From: Datisca glomerata
Taxonomy: Eukaryota; Streptophyta; Magnoliopsida; Cucurbitales; Datiscaceae
Assembly (NCBI GenBank): GCA_003255025.1
Contig: QANY01005401.1
Coordinates: forward strand, 124,001 to 188,000
Reading direction: 5' to 3'
DNA: 64,000 bases
Below, piece by piece: positions 32,812 through 44,120 of this stretch. A program made the translations under genes and the position numbers. Positions within the stretch are counted from its first letter, which is position 1. Every line of letters starts with the position of its first letter. A model generated the notes under the pieces. That model had not been told where the DNA came from, did not search any database, and saw only the letters and a list, made by a program, of their open reading frames with translations.

Positions 32812-33892
32812 TATATGTCATTTCTTGATTTTGATATGATTAAGAATTTGAATGAAGTTATCATCATTTTGATTATTGATAATAGGTTCTTCAACCTCAT
32901 TATCAGAAATTGGAAATTTACTAGGTTATCCTAGTTCATTAGATCATGATTTTTAATTAAACACTCTATTTTTAAAATGTTTAATTCTTTGGTTATTTCT
33001 ATGTTAGAATCTTTTAATTCTTTTATTTCAATTTTAGTATTTTTAATTTCTCTCTAAAGTTTCTGTAAGGTAACTTCTTTTTCTTTTCCTTTAATCTTAT
33101 CGAATTTTTCAAGGGTTTGCGAAAGACTTGCAATATTATTATTGTTAGACTTAGAATTTTCTTTCCTTTGAATTACTTTCTTAAGTTTTTCAAAATATTC
33201 TTGTTTTAATTATGGATTTTTAATTTGGTTATTAAACCTAATAAAAGTTTTTCCTGTTCTTCATTTTTGTTTAAGCATTAATTTTTTGACAAAAACTATC
33301 TCTACACCCCATAGAGATGTTAGGAGAACTACTGTCCTCAAAGGGTTAGGCTCTGAGGATTTAGGGTACTCAAATTCTCCTAAATCTTCACTATCACTCT
33401 CATAATATTATGTTGACTCTATGATTCTAAAAATTCTTGTTTATCTTCATCATAGATTTTTAATTGATTAATTTTATTTTTAACTTAACAAGTGTTTGAA
33501 AAATGACCATTCTAGTCACATTTAAAACACTTAATTTTAATTTTGTTAATATATTTTTTATTATATTTTCTTCTAGAATAATTTTTATTCTTAGAGAAAC
33601 TTTTGTCAAAATTTTTATTCTTTGAAAAGTATTGTTAAAAAATTTTATGTTTATTTTTGTGGTATTGTCTCCTATAAGGCTTGTGAGACCTTCTAGGGCT
33701 TAAATGTGATTTTTCCCATTTTTCTGGGAAGATGCAATAACGGGTAAACCATATTGCTAGTAAATATGACCTAATTTGTATTTGGTAGTTTTATTCTCCT
33801 TTTTTGTTTGTTTATTGATTTTCATATCAATACACATTTTCAAAGCTTCCTTTTGTATTGTAGTAATTTTCAAACCTTCCTTTTTTATTTGT
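32812..33892 (-). pseudogene. Capsid C-terminal, CCHC and coiled coil, copy E
   Basis: The minus strand contains the Lys/Asn/Arg-rich region (33720-33570), a CCHC-like knuckle near 33535-33485 with altered residues, the acidic Glu/Ser tail (33400-33340) and the coiled coil before the protease (33280-32960). The capsid core is missing; a short duplication lies at the 33893 junction with copy F. Confidence 0.65.
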
Positions 33893-35040
33893 AGAGGCCC
33901 CTAGGAATTCATTTTCTAGGCATAACCACAAGTCTAGTGCCTCTAGGAATTCATTTTCTAGATCATCCATTAGTAATGATCAAGATCTTAGGATTCAACA
34001 ATAAGAACAAAAATTAAAAAAATTAAAAAAATTAAAAATTTAAGATTTAAAGGCATAGCCACAAGTTCTCAAGTTAGTCAGCTAGTCTTTGATAGTAAAT
34101 ATGAATAATCTGACGAAGTGGAAACACCTACAGAATCAAATTTTCAAGGAACCATACCTCCTGTTAATCCTCAACTCTTAGTGCTAAGTTTAGGCACCTT
34201 GAGCCAAGAATACAAATCATATTGGGAAGGTCTATCCCAACACAATGATGATCCAGTCAATCTCAATAGACAAAATAAGTTTAGAGATTCATATAATATG
34301 GATTAAAGAAAAATTATACTTGCTGAATGGAAAACATTCATGCAAGAATTTAGTGTTGACATGTTTTTTCTTGATTATTTCGTAAGATATTTATGAGAAA
34401 TACTAATGTAATTTTAAAATCTAAAAGGGTCAAAAAAGACTCCAATGTAGTGTCTGCTAATCATCCACCACCTGAAAAAATTATAATTAACCATAAAAGT
34501 TCTTTAATCACTGCTTCTTCTTTCAAGATTTCAAAGGAAGAAGAACCTAGTAAAAAGTAGTTGAACAACTCAATTACGCAAATCAAAGCTTAATTATAAA
34601 AGAAAAATAATTAGATAAAATTGAAAATAAGGTTGATGATCTTCATGAACCTAAATCTAATGAATCTCTGAAAGAAAAATCCTTAATAAATCTTTCAGAT
34701 AAAACCACTTTAAATATTGTTCCCCTTAATAAAAATATAGATACAATGCTTCAAGAATTGAAGAATAAGTCTATCGAATCATTTTCTTCTGTTAAAGTTA
34801 TTAACCAAAATAGTAGCTCAGAATCAGAAAGTCATGGGTCAGAATCCACCTATGAGTCATCCACAATCCACGAATCTTCAAATATTAATGATATTGAAGA
34901 TACATTTAAAAATTTAGAAATTAATAAATTAGAAAGGATATGGCATAAAAAGCCAATTCCTCCTGATATCAAAATTTAGGATAATTCTTTAAATAATCAA
35001 TTTTCTGTTTTTGCAGAGAAATTGTACGAATGAAATATTG
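33893..35040 (+). pseudogene. Capsid precursor N-terminal part, copy F
   Basis: Coiled Lys-rich start, E-T-P-T-E-S-N-F-Q-G, L-G-T-L-S-Q-E-Y, N-K-F-R-D-S-Y-N-M-D, A-E-W-K-T-F-M, then the Ser/Glu repeat (S-E-S-E-S-H-G-S-E-S-T-Y-E-S-S-T-I) present as one copy (34795-34925). Several stops. Confidence 0.65.
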
Positions 35041-35944
35041 ATGGACTTTTTAAGCAGGAAGTTATAAAAAAATTGCAGCACATGGCGATGGTGGCTAACA
35101 ACTACATTACCACACACAATTTATCTCATAATGAGGTAATTCAACTTTTTGTAACATGATTCACAAGAATGCTTCACTCTTGACGGGAAAAATATTTCAC
35201 AGAAGAATGTAAAAAATATCATCCTTTCAGTAGTAAAGATTGATGTTGAAAGAACCCCAATTATTGGAGAAAATCAGAAAACAATGCCTGATGCCATTAA
35301 TACACAATAATTGAACACTTCATTGGAACGCCAAGTAATATTACTTCATGTATCCATGATCAATTAACCAATCTTAGGTGTCCAACCCTAAGTGATTTCC
35401 ACTGGTACAAAAATATTTATTTGTCTAGTGTAATGACAATGGATGATAGTAATCAAATCTTTTGGAAAGAAAAATTTATCAATGGATTACCTAATTTGTT
35501 CACACACAAAATAAGAATAGTTCTTAGTAATGACCTAGGAAACATAGACTATGATATTATTACCTACGGTACAATAATCACAACAATACAAAAGGAAGGT
35601 TTAAAAATGTGAATAGACGAAAAAACTATTAAACAAATTAAAAAAGAAAATAGAACTACCAAATACAAATTATGTAATTTTTGCGAGCAATATGGTTTAC
35701 TTGCTTTTGCTCCTTCCCAGAAAAATATAAAAAATTTCCATTCAAGCCTTAGAAGGTCCCGCAAGCCTAATAGGAGGCAATACCACAAAAATAAGGATAA
35801 AAGTTTTAATAAACACTTTCCAAGGATAAAAATTATTCTAAAAAAGCAATAAAAAAAGTAAACTTAAGTGTTTCAAATATGGCTAAAATGGTCATTTTGA
35901 AAATACTTGTCAAGTTAAAAATAAAATTAATCAATTAACAAAAT
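35041..35944 (+). pseudogene. Capsid core, basic region and CCHC knuckle, copy F
   Basis: Capsid block M-A-M-V-A-N-N-Y-I-T-T-H, L-T-N-L-R-C-P-T-L-S-D-F-H-W-Y-K-N (about 35365), W-K-E-K-F-I-N-G-L-P-N-L-F-T (about 35460), basic Arg/Lys region (35720-35870) and a knuckle C-F-K-Y-G-stop-N-G-H-F-E-N-T-C near 35868-35912 with Cys2 changed to Tyr. After the knuckle the coiled coil and protease are deleted and the sequence enters RT. Confidence 0.72.
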
Positions 35945-36676
35945 TGAAGAGCATGCTTTTTAAAATCAAGTTAAAATCTTTAAACAAAGAATTCCTTGTT
36001 TAGTAATTAATTGTAAGCCCTTTAAAGGTGTTTTGGAATTGATAAAAAAATAAATATCAAATGGAAAAGATTTAATCAACAGACTTAGAAATGTTGATGT
36101 AAAATCTGGATTTTGGCAAATACAAATAAATAAGATTGAGAAATATAAGATTATATTTGATCATTATAAAAGGAAAATAATGCCATTTAATCTTAGATTT
36201 GCTCCAAGTAAATTTCAGAATATAATTATTAAACTATTTCATCAATTTGTTGATTTCTCGATTGCTTGGATTAATAACATTCTTATTAATAATACTTGTT
36301 GAGTTTCTTGATTTTTTTCATTTGTGAATATGTTAAACAATATTGGAACTTCATTAGATTATTTCCCAAGATAATAAAACAAAATAGTTTAATGATCTCT
36401 GCAAGAAGAATCAAATCGTTTCAATCTAAAATTAGATTTTCAGGATGTGGAATTTATTATTCCACTATTAAAACAATTTATCAAATCATACAACTTATTT
36501 TGATTAATTACAAATCTGCAAGAGATACGTTGAAATTACTTCCAAATAAAGTTTTACCAGGTAATAATCTATTCTTAGCAATTTTGATTTCAATATTGAA
36601 TTTATCCAATACATTAATTTAATGTCTGACTTCCTTATTTGTCATCTTTTGTGGAAAACCATTTCAAGAATCTGCA
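35945..36676 (+). pseudogene. Doubly deleted RT and RNase H remnant, copy F
   Basis: It enters RT after the shared fingers deletion, keeps the palm block V-K-S-G-F-W-Q-I-Q-I, F-N-L-R-F-A-P-S-K-F-Q and W-I-N-N in place of Y-I-D-D (about 36265-36280). After the post-palm block (from about 36420) it jumps from Q-I-I-Q-L to I-N-Y-K-S-A-R in the last third of RNase H. The protease is absent altogether. Confidence 0.78.
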
Positions 36677-37165
36677 ATGAAGGAATTTGAAGAATCTAGC
36701 CTATCAGAACATGGAGAGATAGATCGTCGAATATTCAACCAAAACTCCTTCAAAATCAAGAAGCTCAATGGTAGGGCAACTGTTTTTTCCTCAAAACTTT
36801 CATTTATTAATCATGGTCATAAAGGATTTGAATTTTTAAGAAATGACTAGATTGATGACTTGGATGAAATTTTGGAAGAAATTGGATTGGGGCATGATTT
36901 CAATGCAGCCTTAATTCAATGGTACGAGAAATGTGGGAAAATAGGTTTTCACAAGGATAATGAAATATGTTATGATAATAGTAAAATTTTAACTGTGAAC
37001 TTATTAGGACAAGCAATTTTCAAAATTGAATTTTTAGATAAAACAATAAAAAAATTTTTAATGCTGGAAGAAACTTTCTTCATCATGCCTGATTGATTTC
37101 AAAAAGGTCATAGGCATGCTGTGGAATCTTTAACCAAAAGAATCAGCATCACTTTGGAAATCATG
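36677..37165 (+). pseudogene. AlkB-like 2OG-Fe(II) dioxygenase domain, copy F
   Basis: The best-preserved catalytic signature in the window. From ATG 36677: L-N-G-R-A-T, then F-N-A-A-L-I-Q-W-Y, G-F-H-K-D-N-E with the iron ligands His (36950-36952) and Asp (36956-36958), I-L-T-V-N-L-L-G, I-M-P-D, and H-R-H-A-V with the distal His at 37115-37117, then R-I-S-I-T (first Arg of RxxxxxR). Defects: TAG replacing Trp at 36848-36850, TGA at 37094-37096, and a 1-nt deletion just before the last Arg. Length (about 165 residues) fits AlkB cores of plant RNA viruses. Inferred role in life: removal of methyl/alkyl marks from viral nucleic acid. Confidence 0.88.
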
Positions 37166-38410
37166 TGAGAATGATGAATGGTTTAATAATAGAAGAGTCT
37201 TCAACTCAGCAATTGACCCTTAAGGCCCAAATCAACGAGGAGTCTTCCACTCCTAACCAAGCCCAATCAACAATATTTGGGTCTATCAGACACAATCCCG
37301 AATCAACTATGGTCAACCAATTTGACCCAATTACTCTAACTTTTGATGCCAAATCATTTAATCATCTAATCATAAAAAATAAAAAATCATCCCAATACTT
37401 CATAAAAATCACCAGTGAGAATCTCTTTCAATTTGAGCCCTCATTGACTCATTTGATAGAGCTTGCTGAAATAGAAAAATCTTATTTCCTTCCAAATTTC
37501 CATTTCGGCCCTGGCCACAGAGACAAAAATATCAGTTTTCATAGAGACATTCCCTTAGAAATAAAATACACTTTTATTAGCCCCACAAAGAATTTGGAAG
37601 TAAAGACCATTTATCATTTCTTCTACATTCTCAAAATTTTCACCCTAGAAGAATGGAAAATCCATCCTTCAAGACTAAAACATATTTTGAATAATAAATA
37701 ATACAATTATTTTTACTATATTGATGCTTGACACATGATTTTCCTACATTAAAAAAATAATGATTTTACCCATTCGTGGTTATTGAATTTCGACAAGAAT
37801 TTCAAAATTAATTTTTCAAATTGATTCTTAAGTTGGTGGTCAGTCCATGGCCCCATCTTAGAATTATTTCCAATAGATTTTCAGCAAGCTTTTAATTTAT
37901 TTCTGGAAATACACGAACCCTCACCAATTGAGGTTTCTTTCCCTCAAATCTTTTGCTTTATAAATAAATTTAAAATACCATAAATTTTAAAATGGCAATA
38001 TGCAATTGAAAATGGAATCCTCACCAGAGAATATTATGTTAAATGGTGAGATCAATTCAATACCCATAAAATTATTGCATACGTTAATTATGAATTTGCG
38101 AGTATGCATCTTATTATGGGACTAGAAAATCCTTTTATCTAAGCTCCATTAATAATTAATGAGCCCATTTACCTAGCTCCACAAATAAAACTATCCAGTC
38201 CAAATTCTTCCAAGCCCAAATCAAAACCAATATCGAAACCCTCTCCGAAGGATAAATCAAAGGCCACAAAACCAAAGTCCAAATTGAAACAGAAGTTAAT
38301 CCAAAAAACGCTTCTCTTTTTGGAAGACAATAATGAATCTGACTCTGAATCATTTGCAGAGTCAAGTCGCCAAATTAAACCAAAAAAGATCAATCTCTAG
38401 AAAGGTTACT
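37166..38410 (+). pseudogene. ORF2 unknown domain, copy F
   Basis: The open segment to 37701 begins M-R-M-M-N-G-L-I-I-E-E-S-S-T-Q-Q-L, i.e. the linker right after the AlkB C-terminus, one frame away only because of the 1-nt deletion noted there. Core blocks F-Q-F-E-P-S-L, F-L-P-N-F-H-F-G-P-G-H, F-H-R-D-I-P, L-E-E-W-K-I-H-P-S are clear. A degenerate second half (Y-V-K-W-stop near 38040) and a Lys/Ser/Pro tail follow. Confidence 0.72.
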
Positions 38411-38860
38411 CCTCGGTAATTGAAGGACCCATTCAATAATTTTGATCTCAGTGGTAAATGAACAAAATAATTTATCCTTGGCAAAATGCCAATGTTGAAA
38501 TAAATCAAGATATAACAAATCAAGAAACAGAACACAAGCGTCTAGGGTTGCAATTATCAAGGACCCCAGTATACACTCACAATGACTTTTTTAACAACGA
38601 CAATCAGGACAGAGCAATTATAAAGACACAAAGATCGAGATGACAATTATCGGGGGAATCTTTGTATTTTATCACTTTCTGTAATTATTGTATTACTTGT
38701 GAATAATTAGGCAACTATTTATGCTTTTTACTATTCTTAACCAAAAGTAGACAAAAGTAGAAATATAAAATGTCTTTACTTTTGTAGAATAGAATAGGTC
38801 AGGTAAGTGATGAGTTTCAGGTGAACTCTATTTTACTTGGCTATAAATAGCCAACCTTCT
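38411..38860 (+). promoter_or_regulatory. Viral 3' noncoding region and promoter, copy F
   Basis: Noncoding stretch ending at a TATA box, tataaata (38842-38849), in the context 'cttggctataaatag' shared with copies G and I. Upstream conserved words 'caaaagtagaaatataaaatg' and 'gataattatcggggg'-like segments are probable enhancer sequence. In a pararetrovirus this drives the terminally redundant full-length RNA. Confidence 0.65.
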
Positions 38861-39656
38861 CCTATTTGCTCCTCAAAACTTGTTTTCAACTCTTAACTAT
38901 TTGAGAGCAAAACTTGTTTTGTGAAACAAAGCTTTCTTCTTCTTCTCCTCTTTTGTAAATCTTTCTTCTTCTTTTTCCTTTAACATTAAATAGTGAGCGG
39001 GAACACTATTTAATTGTTGCTAATAAATATTGTTTGTGTAAGTTTTTAATCTTACACCTTAATACAGTTTTTACTGTTTTCTTGTTCAATTCTTGCATCT
39101 TAATACCCCCTCTTTAATTTCTTTAAATTATACGCAATTCCGCCTCTGTTAGTATCATAGCCAAACTTGGTAGGGATAATTACTGTTTTTGGTATCAATT
39201 ATTGCATCTTAATACCTAGTATTTAAATTTCTTCAAATTATATGAAATTCTGCCTCTTTTGGTATCAGAGCCAAACCTGGTAGGGATATTTACTATTTAC
39301 TTAATTAATATACTTAATTAATCTGTTCACCACCTATTATGACTGGTTATTACTTTTATTGTTTATCAATTGCTTACATGAATAATTACTTTTATTTAAT
39401 TTCACTCTCCGCCCAAGTGGCTGTTATTTTTATATTTGATTATTTCTCCCTAATATTTTTTTTATCTAAGCTATGAATCTGCTTTGACGGAGGTTGACGT
39501 ATCGGTTTCTATTTGGTTAGCTTCACGTACTTCAGTAAGACCTCTTAGAGACGTAAATCCCGAGGGTAGGGTGGTCGTAGAGGTAGGTTGGAGAAGAGCG
39601 ACCCTAATAGGAGGTTGTAAAACTCACAACAGATTGATACCAAAAATAGTAATTAC
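38861..39656 (+). promoter_or_regulatory. Leader with hairpin, poly(A) signal and two PBS-like sites, copy F
   Basis: A perfect 11-bp stem ATTAAATAGTG / CACTATTTAAT (38985-38995, 39004-39014) is followed by AATAAA (39022-39027). The PBS TGGTATCAGAGCCA at 39260-39273 matches initiator tRNA-Met. A second, decayed PBS-like site lies at 39149-39162, in a duplicated leader segment. The leader ends where a palindromic element inserted, just before the expected movement-protein ATG. Confidence 0.75.
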
Positions 39657-40984
39657 GACTACTTGAACCTTTCAAGTAGAATTTGATTCAGAAAGTAAAA
39701 AAATATTACTTTAAGGGTTCAAATAGCCAGATTCAAATACTTGAACCCATCAAGTAATCAGTTTGATTCCCGTAGTTAATTTTTTAGTGACCATGTGGCT
39801 ATTTGAAGGGTACAAGTAGTAATTTTTTACCACTTGAAGGGTTTAAGCAATGATGCGAACGTTGCAGCTTTAGAATTTTTAGAACAAATGGATCATTGCA
39901 CGCGCATGTCAACTTTCAGAGGGCATAATTTTGACTCGGGTGGATCCACGTGACCTGTAAGATATCAAATTGAAGCTTATTCAAAAATCTACATGTGCAA
40001 CCGAATGGACCTACATAAAAAAAGCTATGGAATCAAATACCCGGCTAATTTATCTATATAAATTTTTGGCTTATTTAATCTCGACATCGCATGACTCTAC
40101 TATAGGTTCAATACCGAATAAACTCTTGATTCATGCGCGCTACATTTTCTTTTGGTGCAAATAAACATTTATATTTCACGGTCCACAATATATTTTATGA
40201 TATTACTTAAAGAATATCAGTAACGAGAGTGAGATGTAAAATTATCATTTTACCCCTCTAAAGGGATATTGTTGCTGTTGCAATATTACCACAAATTTTA
40301 TATATGTGAATCACGCAACTCTAACATAGTGAAATCACGATCCTAATAGTCGAGATATTTTCTAGCAATTCGAACACTGTTTTAAGCACTTTCGGAGGCC
40401 CAGAAGTTATTTCAGTCATAATTTTGGGTTTTTTTTCATAGGATTCAACAAGTTTTGGAAGATCAATTACTAGAAATTTTGCACGATTCAACAACTTTTA
40501 GTATTGTTAGGGTTTTGTTGAGACTATATCAAGTAGTAATTTTATACTATTTGAACCCTTGAAGTAGTTTTTTTCTCCTAAATTTTATTGTCCAGTAAAC
40601 TCATGACTACTTGAAGGGTTTAAGTAGTAGTATTTTACTACTTGAAGGGTTCAAGTAGTATAAAATTACTACTTGAACCCTTCAAGTAGTGAGTGACGAG
40701 CTTACTGGATAACAAATTTCAAGAGAAAAAAAAACTACTTGAAAGATTCAAGTAGTAATAAATTAACACTTGAGGCCTCAAATAGTGATTTGCCTACTGG
40801 ACAATAGACTTCAAGAGAAAAAAAACTACTTGAAGGGTTCAAATAATATAAAATTATTACTTGATACCTTCAAGTAGGCACTAGTGTTTGGGTTGCTAAT
40901 TGATCAAATAAAAAATAACTACTTAAAGGGTTCAAGTAGTCATAAACAACTACTTGAACACTTCAAGTAGTTACCTGGTGTCAC
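39657..40984. mobile_element. Foldback-like element: palindromes, body, palindromes
   Basis: 39657-39865 and 40540-40978 are arrays of the ACTACTTGAA/TTCAAGTAGT palindromes (P4, P5). Between them 39866-40535 matches the end of the repeat bodies at 17880-18570 and 21355-21880. It separates the leader of copy F from the leader of copy G. No coding capacity. The array-body-array structure seen here and at 15851-19388 suggests a non-autonomous foldback-type transposon. No target duplication could be identified. Confidence 0.6.
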
Positions 40985-41557
40985 AGTTATTAATACCATT
41001 CCATTCCGGTTCCAGAAGTGTACCGAAATGGTAGAGGGGGGATTAATGAGAGAATTTTGGGATATTTTGACCGGAACGGAACATTCCTGCCAAAATTACT
41101 ATGTTTTGCCCGGAACGGGCAAAACAATGCAATGGGTGAAATATGGTCACTCTCCTAGTCTACATTTCAGCGCAAAACACACACATTTCAATTTTCAACC
41201 TAAATCACACACATTTTAGTGAGAGAGAGAGAGAAACAGAGAGAGGGAGAGAGAGCAACAAGGGCATAAAAGAAGAAAAGGAAAAGAAATAGAAAGAGAG
41301 CAAAATATAAATGGAGATGAAGTAGAGAGAGAGAGGGAGATGGAGAGAGAGAGAGGAAAGAACCCAGAATAAAAAGAAAGTAAAATAAGAGGAACAACTA
41401 AGGGAACAGAACTCACGAAAGGAGATGCAAACAAAAGCGATGGAGATGGAGGAACAAGAAGAATGCAGAAAGGCGAAGAAGAAGACAAGGAGAGAACGAA
41501 GCATTAAAAAGGGAGAAGGGGTTTCCGTTGGGGCTGTATAAACTATAAATATATATA
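40985..41557. repeat. Unclassified insert with purine-rich (GA) tract
   Basis: It starts with 'accattccattccggttcc' and related 'ccggaacgg' words, then has a strongly purine-rich GAGA tract (about 41218-41360) and GA/AAG-rich sequence to 41520. Apparent minus-strand reading frames here are low-complexity Ser/Leu and not believable. No terminal repeats confirmed. Confidence 0.5.
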
Positions 41558-42172
41558 GCACTAATTTATCATTTCCAATGAACGTTGTTTGTGTAAGTAT
41601 TTAATCTTACACCACAATACAATTTTTATAATTACTGTTTATTAAATACAATTTTTATTGTTTATCTTCTTGCATCTTAATACCCCCTGTCTAATTGCTT
41701 TAAATTATATTTGATTCCTCATCTCTTCGTATCAGAGTCAAACCTGGTGAGGATAATACTATTCATTTACTAATTCTACTTTAATTTCTGCTTAATTAAA
41801 TTGTTCATCGCCTGTTATGACTGGTTATTAATATTATTGTTACTTATTTTCTTCTTTGAATAATTGCTTATAATTAATCCCACTCTCCGCCTAGGTGGCT
41901 AGCTATTCTCATAATTGATTATTTCTCTGTATTATTTATTTATTTAATCTGTGAATCTGTTTATCAGAGGCTGATGCATCAACTTCTATTTGGTTAGCTT
42001 CAGGGACCTAGGTAAGACCACTTTAATACGTAAATCCCGAGGGTAGGGTGGTTGTAGAGGGGAAAGGGATAAGAGTGAAGCCTAATAGGAGGTTGTATAA
42101 GTCACCACAAGATTAGTAACAAAAATACAATATGGAATTCTCAGTAATAAGAATAATTTAGTTAGTTGAGCC
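41558..42172 (+). promoter_or_regulatory. 5' leader with PBS, copy G
   Basis: PBS-like site TCGTATCAGAGTCA (41727-41740), two changes from the tRNA-Met complement. The leader runs on to the movement-protein ATG with the shared words 'ggttgtataagtcacc' just upstream. The TATA and hairpin part of the transcript are not present at this end. Confidence 0.7.
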
Positions 42173-43010
42173 ATGAATAAATTATTTAGAAGTAATTCTT
42201 CTTATAGTAATACATCTACAATAAACTCAATACTTGACATAATAAATGATGAACATATTGAATTAGTAGGTGATCAAGTAGATCATAGGGTATAGAATAT
42301 ACTCAAAATCCCCAATGAAAATATTTATATATCAACATGGTCTGTTACTTCCTTCAAGCCTCAATATCATGTAAAAATAATTGAAAAATTATATGTTCTT
42401 GGGAAAGAGCATGAAACTTGTCAGTTAGATTCCTTTGATGCAATAAAGCATCATATTCAAGAAGGATATAATTTCCTTTATTTTGGTTCAATCCATATTG
42501 GAGTTAAACCACTCACAAGAAGAAGCCTAAACACCTCTGTCTTGCTAGCCTTATGAAATGCAAGATTTACAAAATTTAATGATAGTATCTTAGGACTAAT
42601 TGAATCCTCACTTTGTAATGGCCCAATCCATTTTGATTATTTTCTAGACCTGTCTGTTAGTTTAGCAGATCCCCATATTTTAAAATCTTTAACTTTAAAT
42701 ATTAAAATTAGTGGTTATCAAGTCCTTGAAGACACCCAACCCTTAGCTTAAATCTTTAGAATTCATTACAAAGTAACCAAAACAAATATGAATTTTCAGG
42801 CCATCAATAGGAGTCCAAAGATTCAAACCCTATTGATCTAATCTAACCAAAGTAATGCCAATATTAGAGTTCCTAAAACAATTAAGTGGACCGACATTAC
42901 TTTGCCAACAAATTGTCTTTTAACCAATGAAAGCCAACCCACTCAAATTCAAAGACCAATTGAATTACATCTAGCAGCACATGGATGGTACTGTTAAGAT
43001 TAACTTCCAA
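42173..43010 (+). pseudogene. 30K-superfamily movement protein, copy G
   Basis: From ATG 42173 one reading frame runs almost to 42960 with only stop codons as damage (TAG 42293, TGA 42554, TAA 42749, TAA 42839). Landmarks: I-S-T-W-S-V (residue ~58), H-I-G-V-K-P-L-T-R-R-S-L-N-T, N-D-S-I-L-G-L-I-E-S-S-L-C-N-G-P-I-H-F-D, L-S-V-S-L-A-D-P. These are the conserved core of caulimovirid movement proteins. A small deletion near 42965 ends the match. Confidence 0.87.
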
Positions 43011-44120
43011 TCATCCTCTAGTTTTAATCCTCAAATTAGGGAGTATAGCCAATCTAGTATGCCTAAGAATTTTTTTTCTGGATCATCCATTAATAATGAT
43101 CAAGATATTAGGATTTCATAATTAAAACATATTAAAAAAATTTAAGATTTAGGGGCATAGCCACAAGTTCACAAGTTAGTTAGCCAGTTTTTGATAATAA
43201 GTCTGAACAATTTGATGAAGCTGAAGCACCCACTGAATCAGATTTCTAAGAAAAACTTAATCTTGTTAATCCTCAACTCTTAATCCTGGATATAGGCACC
43301 CTAAGCTAAGAATGCAAATTACATTGAGAAAGAATAACCTAACACAATGATGACCTAGCCAATCTGGATATACGCAATAGGTTTAGAGAAAAATATAATA
43401 TGGATCAAAGAAAAATTGTACTTGCTGAATGGAAGGCCTTCATGCAAGAATTTAGAGTTGACATGTTTTCCCTTGATTATATTGAGGATATTTATGAAAA
43501 AAATATCAAAGTACTTTCAAAACATAAATGGGTCAAGGAAGACTCCAGTGTAGTGTCTGCTAGTCATTTTCCCCCTGAGAAAATTATGTTTAATCATAAA
43601 CATTCTTTAATCACTGCTTCTCCTTTCAAAATTGCAATGGAAGAAGAACCAAACAAAAAAGTAGTTGAACAACTCAATTATGCTAATCAGAGTCTGACTA
43701 CAATTAGATAAAATTGAGAATAAGGTTGATGTTCTTAATGAACCTAAACCTAATGAAACCCTGAAAGAAAAACCTGAATAAATCTTACAGATAAAACCAC
43801 TTTAAAAATTATGCTCATTATCAAACAGATTGATAAAATGCTTCATGAATTAAAAAATAAATCTATTGAGTTATCTTCTTCTGTTAAAGGTGTTAACCAA
43901 GACAGTAGTTCAGAATTTGAAACTAAGTCTGAAACAATTGGTGAAATATTTCAAGAATTGAAAGTAATTAAACAAGATGATAATTCAAATTCAGAAAGTC
44001 ATAGGTCAGATCAACCTATGAATCATATACAATAAATAAATTTTCAAATATTAACAATATTGAAAAAACATTTAAGAATTTAAAAATTAATAAATTAGAA
44101 AGAAACTGGCATAAGAAATC
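43011..44120 (+). pseudogene. Capsid precursor N-terminal part, copy G
   Basis: It contains R-N-R-F-R-E-K-Y-N-M-D-Q-R-K-I, A-E-W-K-A-F-M-Q-E-F-R-V-D-M, D-Y-I-E-D-I-Y-E-K-N-I-K, H-K-W-V-K-E-D-S-S-V-V (43400-43711), then the Ser/Glu-rich spacer with a single copy of the S-E-S-H-R-S repeat (43985-44010). The equivalent region of copies I and K has several repeats. Confidence 0.7.

Larger units (their letters stand above)
27931..33892 (-). mobile_element. Endogenous caulimovirid copy E (capsid to movement-protein start)
   Basis: Minus-strand copy without AlkB. From 33892 down: capsid end and CCHC region, coiled coil, protease, full RT with Y-I-D-D, RNase H, ORF2, 3' noncoding (interrupted by a hAT element), promoter, and finally the start of the movement protein. 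It is circularly permuted relative to the transcript. The leader with PBS is missing: transcript start is joined to the movement-protein start. Confidence 0.85.
33893..39656 (+). mobile_element. Endogenous caulimovirid copy F (capsid precursor to leader)
   Basis: Plus-strand copy of the AlkB subfamily. It runs from the capsid precursor through a protease-less junction, deleted RT, AlkB domain, ORF2, promoter and leader with PBS, and stops a few tens of bases before the movement-protein start. Head-to-head with copy E. The words 'ctaggaattcattttctag' occur twice at its left edge (about 33903 and 33945), marking a small duplication. Confidence 0.85.

Noticed and set aside
38156..38393. Minus-strand frames in the ORF2 tail of copy F (also 56455-56706)
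   Set aside because: They are antisense of the Lys/Ser/Pro-rich ORF2 tail and are found at the same place in two copies only because the sense strand is homologous.
40985..41557. Possible complete hAT or other DNA transposon
   Set aside because: The first ~20 bases and the complement of the last ~20 bases do not match convincingly, and no target duplication was found. Left as an unclassified insert.
41205..41561. Three overlapping minus-strand reading frames rich in Ser and Leu
   Set aside because: They are the complement of a GA-rich low-complexity tract; all frames look alike and no domain is present.
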